64,000 bases of DNA from Haloplanus sp. XH21 (GTDB taxonomy: Archaea > Halobacteriota > Halobacteria > Halobacteriales > Haloferacaceae): the NCBI RefSeq assembly GCF_023276355.1, contig NZ_JALLPL010000001.1, positions 1,984,001-2,048,000 on the forward strand. The letters run 5' to 3'. Positions within the stretch are counted from its first letter, which is position 1, and each line of letters opens with the position of its first letter. The notes under the pieces are model-generated. The model was not told the DNA's origin, did no database searches, and saw only the letters and a program-made list of their open reading frames with translations. The position numbers were made by a program, and so were the translations under genes. This document shows, in pieces, positions 44,001 through 51,781 of this stretch.

Positions 44001-44405
44001 ATGGCAGCGTGGCGCGGTCTCGCCTCGGGGGCGACGCGACGCCGGTGGCTGTTCGTCGGCGCGATGCTCGGCGCGCTCCTCGTGGCGTCGGTCGTCCGAC
44101 CACCGGGAGCCGAGTCGGCGGCGACGGGGTGGCTCCCACCGTCTGCGTGGTTCCACGCGGCCGGCTACGCCGGGGTGACGCTCGTACTGTCGTACGCGCT
44201 TCGAGCTGCTCGCGACGACTGGCGACGGCTTCTGGGCGCGTTCGCGTGTGCGACGGTCGTCGGGGCGGGAATCGAACTGGTGCAGATGGGGCTTCCCTAC
44301 CGCACGTTCAGTGTCGGCGACGTACTCGTCAACGCGGCCGGGGCGGCGCTCGCGGTGGTCGGCTGGCGACTGGGCGGGCCCCGAAGTGACCCGTCGGAGC
44401 GGTGA
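44001..44405 (+). CDS. VanZ-family membrane protein
   Basis: 134 residues with four helices (about 15-32, 48-67, 73-95 and 105-125). PPSAWFHAAGYAGVTLVLSY with the conserved His, GIELVQMGLPYRTFSVGDVL with Glu and Asp, and NAAGAALAVVGW are the VanZ pattern. VanZ-like proteins give low-level teicoplanin resistance in bacteria; the archaeal role is unknown. ATG 44001 starts just ahead of the first helix. Confidence 0.8.
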   Translation: MAAWRGLASGATRRRWLFVGAMLGALLVASVVRPPGAESAATGWLPPSAWFHAAGYAGVTLVLSYALRAARDDWRRLLGAFACATVVGAGIELVQMGLPYRTFSVGDVLVNAAGAALAVVGWRLGGPRSDPSER

Positions 44406-44457
44406 CCGCAGCGTAACGTCACCAACCTATATCCCGCCGCCACCCACGTTCTAGGTG

Positions 44458-45009
44458 ATGGCGCCCTACGAGGCCTTCGACGACGGGGTGGAAGTGCACG
44501 GCCGGACCATCATCACGGTCGTCGACGACGCCCTCGCCCGATTTTCCGAGGCGTATCGGGAGACCGCGTACGACGCGCTGGCGGACCACGGAATCGAGGA
44601 TCCCTCCCCCGACGAGTGGTACCCCCAGCAAGCCTGGCTCGATACGTTTGCCGACCTCGCGGCGGAACTCGAACCGCATATCCTGGACCGCGTCGGCGAG
44701 CAGATCCCGGACGCCGCGGCGTGGCCGACCGACGTCTCGTCGGTCGAAGCGGGTCTACAGTCGATCGACGACGCCTACCAACGCAACCACCGCGGCGGCG
44801 ACATCGGGTTCTATCGGTTCGAGGCGGTGGCGGACCGGAGCGGTCGCGTGACCTGCAGGAATCCGTACCCCTGCCCGTTCGATCGGGGGCTGATCCGGGC
44901 GACTGCCCGTCGGTACGCTCCGGTCGAATCCTTCGTGTTCGTCGAGGAGCGCGGTGACCGATGTCGGCGGGACGGCGACGACACCTGCGTCTACCGCGTC
45001 TCCTGGTGA
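44458..45009 (+). CDS. V4R-like (heme/vinyl-reductase-type) small protein, tentative
   Basis: 183 residues, soluble. An N-terminal helical part (1-95) includes WYPQQAWLDTFADLAAEL. The C-terminal half has FYRFEAVADRSGRVTCRNPY, CPFDRGLIRATARRYAP and a final CRRDGDDTCVYRVSW. The spaced Cys residues and the final strand resemble V4R/H-NOX-like ligand-binding domains. No enzymatic motif is certain. A GTG one codon upstream (44455) is possible. It stands alone, with only a weak 7-bp inverted repeat before the convergent regulator gene. Confidence 0.65.
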   Translation: MAPYEAFDDGVEVHGRTIITVVDDALARFSEAYRETAYDALADHGIEDPSPDEWYPQQAWLDTFADLAAELEPHILDRVGEQIPDAAAWPTDVSSVEAGLQSIDDAYQRNHRGGDIGFYRFEAVADRSGRVTCRNPYPCPFDRGLIRATARRYAPVESFVFVEERGDRCRRDGDDTCVYRVSW

Positions 45010-45090
45010 CGGCGGCCGGGCTCAGACGGTTCGTCGGCACAGGTTACCGTCGCTGCAACGTCGTCCACGGTCGAAGCTGACGAACGGCAG

Positions 45091-45630
45091 TCACTCCTCG
45101 CGGTCGTACTGTTCGATGGCGTCGATCAGTTCCGCCGTCGAGTGGTCCATCGTCAGGTTTAGCAGCGTCTCGAACTCGTCGTACGTCTCCGCCAGGTCAC
45201 GAATCCGTTCGACCTCCGCTGCCGCGTCGCCGTCGGCGTCGTCGAGGCGGGCGAGCGCCCGATCGAGCGTCCGGCGGGTCGTCGCCATCTCACGAGCGAC
45301 GTACTGCTGGAACACGTCCTGCACGACGAACCAGAGGTCCGTCTCGGGTTCAAACCGGACGCGTCGCCCCCCGCCGCCCGACGACCGACGGCGAATCAGA
45401 CCGATCCGGGTGAGCTGTCGTGTGACGTTGCTGATCGTCGATTTCGCGTACCCGGTTTCTTCGACGAGGCCGGGGATGGAGAGCGGTTCCGACGCGAAAT
45501 AGAGCACGCCGTACACCCGTCCGGCGCTCCGACTCAACCCGTACACCTCCGCCGACCGCTCCATCGATTCGATGACGTCGGCCCGAACGGCTGCGCGCTC
45601 GTCATCCCCCGTCGGTTCGCCGTTGGTCAC
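45091..45630 (-). CDS. GbsR/MarR-type winged-helix transcriptional regulator
   Basis: 179 residues from GTG 45630. The wHTH spans about residues 20-95: EVYGLSRSAGRVYGVLYF, PGLVEETGYAKSTISNVTRQ and LIRRRSSGGGGRRVRFEP forming the wing. The C-terminal helices (105-179) would dimerise. GbsR proteins control osmolyte genes and related operons. TTTAATAGTT (45651-45660, leftward) is a TATA box 21-30 nt before this GTG; longer in-frame starts read through it and were rejected. A strong operator lies at 45672-45697. Confidence 0.85.
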   Translation of the reverse strand: MTNGEPTGDDERAAVRADVIESMERSAEVYGLSRSAGRVYGVLYFASEPLSIPGLVEETGYAKSTISNVTRQLTRIGLIRRRSSGGGGRRVRFEPETDLWFVVQDVFQQYVAREMATTRRTLDRALARLDDADGDAAAEVERIRDLAETYDEFETLLNLTMDHSTAELIDAIEQYDREE

Positions 45631-45671
45631 ACGCGCATTTGAGCGACCGTAACTATTAAACTGTTTTGTCT

Positions 45672-45697
45672 GTTTGTTCGGTATGAGCCGAACAAAC
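45672..45697 (-). promoter_or_regulatory. 10-bp perfect inverted repeat, probable operator of the GbsR-like gene
   Basis: GTTTGTTCGG (45672-45681) and CCGAACAAAC (45688-45697) form a perfect 10-bp inverted repeat with a 6-nt spacer. Further CTGTTT/AAACAG similarity lies outside. It is directly upstream of the TATA box of the regulator gene, where an activator or autorepressor dimer would bind. Confidence 0.7.
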
Positions 45698-45815
45698 GAA
45701 ACAGTCGGCTCAGCACACGGTCGGCGAACGACGGCACCGGTCCCCCGACGCTTCGGTACCCTCCACCGCTGATCGCCCTCCAACCGATCGAACACCCCCG
45801 CTGACGTGCCATTCA

Positions 45816-46019
45816 ATGAGACACGCGACGCCCCTCACTCGCTCGCGGTGTGAGCGACTCACCGACTTGACCACGGGCGGCCCCGCCGTGCCCGTCCTCT
45901 CGATCGCGCTGGTCCTCGGCCTCCTCCATCCGGCGCTGGCGCTTGGCTCGCTCCTCCTGCTCGGGGGTATCGTCCCCCTCACGAGACGCTCGCCGGCCCG
46001 TCTCGGCGGGACTCGTTGA
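45816..46019 (+). CDS. Possible small one-helix membrane protein
   Basis: 67 codons: an Arg-rich N-terminus, then a Leu/Ala/Gly-rich stretch (about residues 27-55, VPVLSIALVLGLLHPALALG) that reads as a membrane helix, then a basic tail. It lies in an otherwise geneless 508-nt gap between the GbsR-like and HD-domain genes. Third positions are GC-rich like real genes here, but no promoter or homology supports it, so it may be chance. Confidence 0.35.
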   Translation: MRHATPLTRSRCERLTDLTTGGPAVPVLSIALVLGLLHPALALGSLLLLGGIVPLTRRSPARLGGTR

Positions 46020-46138
46020 CTGCCGAGACGGCCTCGGCCGACCGTTGCGGCCGAAGGACGTGCCCGTCGTAACGCCTAAGAGTCGAACTCCCTTTTTTTC
46101 GGTAATGAGAAACGCACGCGTACAACGGAGGTGGGACT

Positions 46139-46843
46139 GTGGGGATTGAAATAACGGAGTCCGCCGTCTCCGACGAGGAGTTCGCGGACATGAAGCAGTT
46201 CGTCTCCGACTATCTCGAGGCCAGCGTCGAGAACGAGGACGACGGTGGTCGGATGCGCTGGTATCCGTGGCACAGCGCCGAATACCGCTTCAACCACACG
46301 CTGAACGTCGTGAACCTGGCGACCGACCTCGCGGAGCGAGAGGGCGCCAACCGCGACGTGGTCCGGGTCGCCGCGCTCTTTCACGACATCGCGAAACTCG
46401 AAGCCGAACAGGACCGGCACGCGGACGAAGGCGCACGCGTCGCCCGCGAGTACCTCCGCGCCCACGGCGACTACCCACAGTCGTTCGTCGACGAGGTGGC
46501 GGGCGCGATCCGGGATCACTCCTATCAGGGCGAACTGGACGATGTCTCGCTGGAGACGCAGTGTCTCATCGAGGCCGACATCCTCGACAAAGTCGGCGCG
46601 AACGGCACCGTGTTGATGCTGCTCCGGATGGGCTACGAATCACGAACGCATATGGACGCGGGAGAGATGATCGACCGCGTCATCGAACGCGGACACGACG
46701 CCGCCGATCGGATCGAGAGCGACGCCGCCGAGAGCATCGCCCACCAGCGCCTGAAGCGGGTGCGCTGGTTCCGTGAATGGCTCGACGCAGAAGTGCCGGG
46801 ACTGGACGATACCGACGCGGATACGGACGCGGACCCGGCGTAA
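46139..46843 (+). CDS. HD-domain metal-dependent phosphohydrolase
   Basis: 234 residues from GTG 46139. HD ligands are seen as His in RFNHTLNVVNLA, HD in AALFHDIAKLEAE, a later His in AIRDHSYQG and Asp in LIEADILDKVGANG, the order of the superfamily. Substrates are typically nucleotides or (p)ppGpp-like molecules; unknown here. The Shine-Dalgarno GGAGGTGG (46128-46135) just before the GTG fixes the start. The acidic C-terminus ends in Asp/Thr repeats. Confidence 0.88.
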   Translation: MGIEITESAVSDEEFADMKQFVSDYLEASVENEDDGGRMRWYPWHSAEYRFNHTLNVVNLATDLAEREGANRDVVRVAALFHDIAKLEAEQDRHADEGARVAREYLRAHGDYPQSFVDEVAGAIRDHSYQGELDDVSLETQCLIEADILDKVGANGTVLMLLRMGYESRTHMDAGEMIDRVIERGHDAADRIESDAAESIAHQRLKRVRWFREWLDAEVPGLDDTDADTDADPA

Positions 46844-46863
46844 CGCGGCACCGGTTCCCCTCT

Positions 46864-46930
46864 TCAGACGGATTACTGCCCCCAAGACGGATCGGCTATC
46901 CACCGGTACTGACGTACGATAACTCGATCA
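46864..46930. repeat. Palindromic element, copy E (after gltB), shortened and decayed
   Basis: 67 bp from TCAGACGGATTACTG to the gltB end. CCACCGGTACTGAC-TACGATAA matches copy B closely, but the left half is shorter and the inner arm (GCTATCCACCGG) has diverged. The right end TCA is the gltB TGA stop. Confidence 0.7.
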
Positions 46931-49900
46931 GTCGTCGCCGGTCTGGACCGTGCCGGCGTCGACCTCGCCGCCGCTGACGGCCGACGCGGGTTCGGGGAGG
47001 TCGGTCCGCACGTCTTCTCGCCCGTCCTCGGCGATGACCTCGGCGTAGGCGTCGGGCATCACTTTCGTGAACTTGTGGACTTCGGCGCCCCAGTCGTCGA
47101 GCAGCGCCGCCGCGCGGTCGCTGTCCGTGTATTCGACGTGGTTCTCGAGGAGGCGGCGGAGCATCGCCTCGTCGGACTCCGCCAGGTCGTGGTGGATAGT
47201 CACCATGCCGGTGTTGGCGCGTTGCTCGAAGTCGCCGTCGGGGTCGTAGACGTAGGCGACGCCGCCGGACATCCCGGCCGCGAAGTTCCGCCCCGTCTCG
47301 CCGAGCACGGCGACGACGCCGCCGGTCATGTACTCGCAGCCGTGGTCGCCGACGCCCTCGACGACGGCTTTCACGCCACTGTTGCGGACGGCGAAGCGCT
47401 CGCCGGCCAAGCCGTTGACGTAGAGTTCGCCCTGCGTGGCGCCGTAGAGACAGACGTTGCCGACGAGGATGTTCTCTTCGGGTTCGTAGGCGGCCGTCTC
47501 GGGCGTTCGGACGATGACCTTGCCGCCGGAGAGCCCCTTGCCCACGTAGTCGTTGGCGGCGCCGACGAGTTCCATCGTCACGCCGTCCGCGAGGAAGGCA
47601 CCGAAACTCTGGCCGGCGATGCCGTCGAAGGTGCAGGAGATGGTGTCCTCCGGAAGCCCGCTCTCGCCGTAGCGCTGCGAGATGCGGTTCGAGAGCATCG
47701 CGCCCACCGCGCGGTCACCGTTTTCGATGTCACGACGGAGGTGGATGGGTTCGCCCTCCTCGATGGCGTCGGACGCCGCCCCGATCAGGTCGCGGTCGAT
47801 GTGGGTCATGACGTCCTCGTGTTTCTGGTCGCGGACCTTGTGGCGCTCGCCACCCTCGGGGTCGGCGATGATGGCCGACAGGTCGAGGTGTTTGGCCTTC
47901 GGATGGTCGGTGTCGACCTGTTCGAGGATGTCGGGCCGTCCGATCATCTCCTCGACCGTGCGGAAGCCGAGGTCGGCCATAATCTCGCGCAGTTCCTCGG
48001 CGAGGAAGGCCATGTAGTTGATGACGTGATCGGGCTGACCGGAGAACCGCTCGCGGAGGTCGCCGTCCTGCGTGGCGACGCCCGTCGGGCAGTTGTTGGT
48101 GTGACAGATGCGCGCCATCACACAGCCGGAGGTGATGAGGCTGGCCGTCCCGAAGACGTACTCCTCGGCGCCCAGCAGGGCGGCGACGGCGATGTCGCGG
48201 CCCGTCATCATCCCGCCGTCGGCGGAGACGCGGATGCGGTCACGCAGGCCCGTCGCGCGGAGCATCTGGTTGGCCTCGGCGAGGCCGAGTTCCCACGGGA
48301 GGCCGGCGTTCTTGATGGACGTCTTCGGCGACGCGCCGGTGCCGCCGGAGTGGCCCGAGATGTGGACCACGTCGGCGTTGGCCTTGGCGACGCCGGCGGC
48401 GATGGTGCCGATGCCCGCCTCGGCGACGAGTTTCACGTTGATGTCGGCCTCGGGGTTGGCCGTCTTCAGATCGTGGATCAGCTGTTTCAGATCCTCGATG
48501 GAGTAGATGTCGTGGAGCGGAGGCGGCGAGATGAGGCCGACGCCGGGCGTGGAGTACCGGACGTGAGCGATCATCTCGTTGACCTTCTTTCCGGGGAGGT
48601 GGCCACCCTCGCCGGGCTTGGAGCCCTGGGCCATCTTGATCTGAATCTCCTCGGCGGAGGAGAGGTAGTTCGACGTGACGCCGAACCGGCCGGAGGCGAC
48701 CTGCTTGATGTTGCACTCCTTCTCGGTGCCGAACCGCTCGGGCGGTTCGCCGCCCTCGCCCGTGTTGGACTTGCCGCCGATGCGGTTCATCGCGATGGAG
48801 TTGGTCTCGTGGGCCTCTGGCGACAGCGACCCGAGGGACATGGCGGCCGTCGAGAAGCGCTCGACGATCTCGTGGACCGGCTGGACCTCGTCGAGCGGAA
48901 CGGGATCGCGGTCACTGTCGAACTCGAGCAGGCCACGGAGCGTCTGCAGGTTCTCCTGCTGGTCGTTGATCATCTCCGCGAACTCGGTGTATTTCTCGTA
49001 GTTCCCGGAGCGGACCGCCTGCTGGAGCGTCCCGACCGTCTCGGGGTTCCACTGGTGGTGGATGCCGTTGGAGCGGTGTTCGTACTCGCCCTGGCGCTCC
49101 AGGTCGGGGTCGTCCTCGTAGGCGACATCGTGGCGCGTGAGCAGGTCCTCTTCGAGTTGCTCGACGCCGATGCCCTCGGTCCGGATTTCCGTCCCCTCGA
49201 AGTATTCGGCGACGAAATCGGAGGAGAGGCCGACGGCCTCGAAGATCTGGGCGCCCTGGTAGCTCTCGACGGTGGAGATGCCCATCTTCGCCATCGTCTT
49301 CAGCAGGCCGTCTTCGAGCGCCTTCGTGTAGTGGGCGATGGCCGCCTCCTCGTCGGCGCCGTCGGGCCCGGCGACGATGTCCGTGATGCTCTGGTAGGCG
49401 AGGTAGGGGTTGACGGCGTCGGCGCCGTAGCCGACCAGCGTCGCGAGGTGGTGGACCTCGCGGGGGTCGCCGGACTCGATCACGAGACCGGCGTGGTTGC
49501 GGAGGCCGTTACGGACGAGCGCGTGGTGGACGCCGCCGGTCGCGAGCAGGCTGGGGATCGGAATCCGATCCGGTCCCGCGTTGCGGTCCGAGAGCACGAC
49601 GATGTCGGCGCCATCCTCGATGGCCGCGCGGGCGTCGCGTCGCAGTCGTTCGACGGCCGTGCGCAGGTCGCCATCCTCCTCGTAGGTCATGTCGACGACG
49701 GCGGAACTGAACTCGCCGTCGAGGGCCTTGATGTCGGCCGTCTGGGCGTCGGTCAGCACCGGCGAGTCGACGACGAGTTGGCGGGCGTGTTCCGACGACT
49801 CGTCGAGGAGGTTGCGCTGGGGGCCGAGCCGTGACTCCAGGCTCGTGACGAGTTCCTCGCGGATGTAGTCGATCGGCGGGTTCGACACCTGGGCGAACAG

Positions 49901-51460
49901 CTGCTTGAAGTAGGTGAACAGCGGCCGGTTGAAATCGGAGAGCACCGACAGCGGCGTGTCGTCGCCCATCGAGCCGACGGGATCCTTGCCGTCCTTGGCC
50001 ATCGGTTCGATGAGGTGGTCGAGCTGGTCGTGCGTGTAGCCGAAGGCGACCTGCTGGGCGCGGAGCGACTCGACGCCGTCGCGGGGTTCGTAGTCGGTCG
50101 CGACGGAGTCGTCGAGATGGCGCTGCTCCTCCTCGACCCACTCGCCGTACTTCTCGTCGGTGAGGTCGTCGAACACTTCGTCGTCCGGGATGACGCGTCC
50201 CTCCTCGGGGTCGGCGACGAGCAACTGACCGGGCTGGAGCCGGTGGCGCTCCTCGATGTCCGCGGGATCGATATCGAGCGCGCCGGCCTCGCTGGCCATG
50301 ATGAGGCGGTTGTCCTCGGTCACGTCGTACCGGCAGGGGCGGAGCCCGTTGCGGTCGAGCGCGGCGGCGATCTGCTCGCCGTCGGTGCCGACCACGAGCG
50401 CGGGGCCGTCCCACGGTTCGACGAGACTGGCGTGGTAATCGTAGAAGTCCTTGCGCTCCTGACTCATCTCGTCGTCCTTGCGGAAGGCCTCGGGAATGAG
50501 CATCCGGAGCGCGTGGGGGAGCGTCCGGCCACCCTGAACGAGGAGTTCGAGCGCGTTGTCGACGGAGGCGGTGTCGCTCTGGTTGGGGTCGTTGATGATC
50601 GGCTTCAGCGTGTCCAGGTCGTCGCCGAAGTCGGGGTGTTCCAGGTCCGTCTCGCGGGCCCGCATCCAGTTGATGTTGCCGCGGATGGTGTTGAACTCGC
50701 CGTTGTGGATGATGTTGCGGTAGGGGTGGGCGAGATGCCACGCGCCGAGCGTGTTGGTCGAGAAGCGCGCGTGAACCAGCACGAGCGTCGACTTGACGCG
50801 TTCGTCGACGAGGTCGGGATAGTAGTTCGGTAGCTGCGTGGCCTTGAGCAGGCCCTTGTAGACGAGCGTCTTGCGGTCGAGCGAGCAGATGTAGAAACGT
50901 CCGGCGCCGGCCGAATCGAGGTCCTCGACGGTGTTTTCGACCGCACGGCGGGCGACGTAGAGCGCGCGGTCGAACGCGTCGTCGTCCATGTCCGTGGCGG
51001 GGCGCACGAAGGGCTGATACACGTCGGGTTCGGAGTCCAGCGCCGTCTGACCGAGGTCGCTGTTGTCGGTGGGGACGTCCCGCCAGTGGAAGACTTCCAG
51101 GTCGTGTTCGGCGAGCGTCCGCTCGAAGATGGTCATGAGGCCCTGGCGTGCGGCGCCGTCCTGGGGCATGAACACAGAGCCGACGGCGTAGGTCTCGGGC
51201 AAGTCGGTGTCGACGACGCCTTCGAAGAACTCGTCGGGGCGCTGAATCATGATCCCCGCTCCGTCGCCAGTCGCCTCCTCGGCGCCGGTGGTTCCACGGT
51301 GTTCGAGGTTGATGAGAAGGTCGACGCCGTCGGCGACCGTCTCGTGAGAGTCGCCGCCGTCGAGGTCGAGGACGACACCTACACCACAGTTCGATCGTTC
51401 GTCGCTGGGGTCCGCCAGCCCCCGCTCATCGGCGTGGGCGTCTCTCCGCGGCTTGGTCAT
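46928..51460 (-). CDS. gltB: Glutamate synthase large subunit
   Basis: 1510 residues, normal for GltB. The class II glutaminase domain starts with Cys25 in SNCGVGVV after a 24-residue extension that may be removed. LEHRGTTGAEEATGDGAGI follows. The central and FMN-binding (beta/alpha)8 domains hold GEGGEPPERFG, HISGHSGGTGASP and the Fe-S-type cysteines in CHTNNCPTGVATQ. A C-terminal beta-helix (GXGXG, about 1240-1450) follows. It makes glutamate from 2-oxoglutarate and glutamine. No small subunit gene is adjacent, as for ferredoxin-type or two-locus systems. Confidence 0.96.
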   Translation of the reverse strand: MTKPRRDAHADERGLADPSDERSNCGVGVVLDLDGGDSHETVADGVDLLINLEHRGTTGAEEATGDGAGIMIQRPDEFFEGVVDTDLPETYAVGSVFMPQDGAARQGLMTIFERTLAEHDLEVFHWRDVPTDNSDLGQTALDSEPDVYQPFVRPATDMDDDAFDRALYVARRAVENTVEDLDSAGAGRFYICSLDRKTLVYKGLLKATQLPNYYPDLVDERVKSTLVLVHARFSTNTLGAWHLAHPYRNIIHNGEFNTIRGNINWMRARETDLEHPDFGDDLDTLKPIINDPNQSDTASVDNALELLVQGGRTLPHALRMLIPEAFRKDDEMSQERKDFYDYHASLVEPWDGPALVVGTDGEQIAAALDRNGLRPCRYDVTEDNRLIMASEAGALDIDPADIEERHRLQPGQLLVADPEEGRVIPDDEVFDDLTDEKYGEWVEEEQRHLDDSVATDYEPRDGVESLRAQQVAFGYTHDQLDHLIEPMAKDGKDPVGSMGDDTPLSVLSDFNRPLFTYFKQLFAQVSNPPIDYIREELVTSLESRLGPQRNLLDESSEHARQLVVDSPVLTDAQTADIKALDGEFSSAVVDMTYEEDGDLRTAVERLRRDARAAIEDGADIVVLSDRNAGPDRIPIPSLLATGGVHHALVRNGLRNHAGLVIESGDPREVHHLATLVGYGADAVNPYLAYQSITDIVAGPDGADEEAAIAHYTKALEDGLLKTMAKMGISTVESYQGAQIFEAVGLSSDFVAEYFEGTEIRTEGIGVEQLEEDLLTRHDVAYEDDPDLERQGEYEHRSNGIHHQWNPETVGTLQQAVRSGNYEKYTEFAEMINDQQENLQTLRGLLEFDSDRDPVPLDEVQPVHEIVERFSTAAMSLGSLSPEAHETNSIAMNRIGGKSNTGEGGEPPERFGTEKECNIKQVASGRFGVTSNYLSSAEEIQIKMAQGSKPGEGGHLPGKKVNEMIAHVRYSTPGVGLISPPPLHDIYSIEDLKQLIHDLKTANPEADINVKLVAEAGIGTIAAGVAKANADVVHISGHSGGTGASPKTSIKNAGLPWELGLAEANQMLRATGLRDRIRVSADGGMMTGRDIAVAALLGAEEYVFGTASLITSGCVMARICHTNNCPTGVATQDGDLRERFSGQPDHVINYMAFLAEELREIMADLGFRTVEEMIGRPDILEQVDTDHPKAKHLDLSAIIADPEGGERHKVRDQKHEDVMTHIDRDLIGAASDAIEEGEPIHLRRDIENGDRAVGAMLSNRISQRYGESGLPEDTISCTFDGIAGQSFGAFLADGVTMELVGAANDYVGKGLSGGKVIVRTPETAAYEPEENILVGNVCLYGATQGELYVNGLAGERFAVRNSGVKAVVEGVGDHGCEYMTGGVVAVLGETGRNFAAGMSGGVAYVYDPDGDFEQRANTGMVTIHHDLAESDEAMLRRLLENHVEYTDSDRAAALLDDWGAEVHKFTKVMPDAYAEVIAEDGREDVRTDLPEPASAVSGGEVDAGTVQTGDD

Positions 51461-51697
51461 ACCCCCCCTTCAACATACCCACTTATCAGCCTGTTCCTCT
51501 AAGAGTAATGGTACCATAACCACATACAAGGTAATATATATCATACTTACTCTACCGAAGACTTCACCAGAAATATATAAGGATCGTTGTCCGGTGATTC
51601 GTCGGAGCTGGCGGGTACGCGTACTGTCGACTGTGCGTCGAGACGAATAATCGCCACTCAGGGTGCAAATATCTCGAAACGGGGACCGCCGACAGCC
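51461..51697 (-). promoter_or_regulatory. Upstream region of gltB
   Basis: AT-rich from about 51480 to 51585, unlike the surroundings. A perfect 10-bp palindrome ATGGTACCAT lies at 51508-51517. Reading leftwards, GATATATATTACC (about 51531-51543) and CTGATAAG (about 51482-51489) are TATA-like; the second would give a leaderless gltB mRNA. I see no coding sequence here. Nitrogen-responsive control of gltB is expected but inferred. Confidence 0.5.
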
Positions 51698-51781
51698 TCA
51701 GACGGTTTATTGTCAGTCAGTACCGGTGGGTCGCCGGGCGGTCAGCGACCCACCGGTAAACAGTCACAATGATCCGTATCA
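51698..51781. repeat. Palindromic element, copy F (after proS)
   Basis: An 84-bp palindrome from TCAGACGG to CCGTATCA. Inner arms ACCGGTGGGTCGCC and GCGACCCACCGGT are the most perfect in the window. Its right end gives the proS TGA stop. Orientation relative to its gene is reversed compared with copies A, C, D and E. Confidence 0.9.

Noticed and set aside
45022-45085. TCAGACGGTT followed by GTTCGTC/GACGAAC inverted repeat between convergent genes
   Set aside because: It starts like the palindromic elements, but the similarity stops after about 10 bases and the stop codon is 20 nt away.
47075-49834. 919-codon open frame on the + strand
   Set aside because: It is antisense to gltB, whose product has full domain structure. 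Long antisense frames are expected in GC-rich DNA; its translation is Asp/Arg/Val-rich with no motif.
51582-51625. Possible further half of the palindromic element (GGATCGTTGTCCGG, GATTCGTCGGA)
   Set aside because: Only partial similarity, no partner arm and no stop codon at its end; too weak to call.
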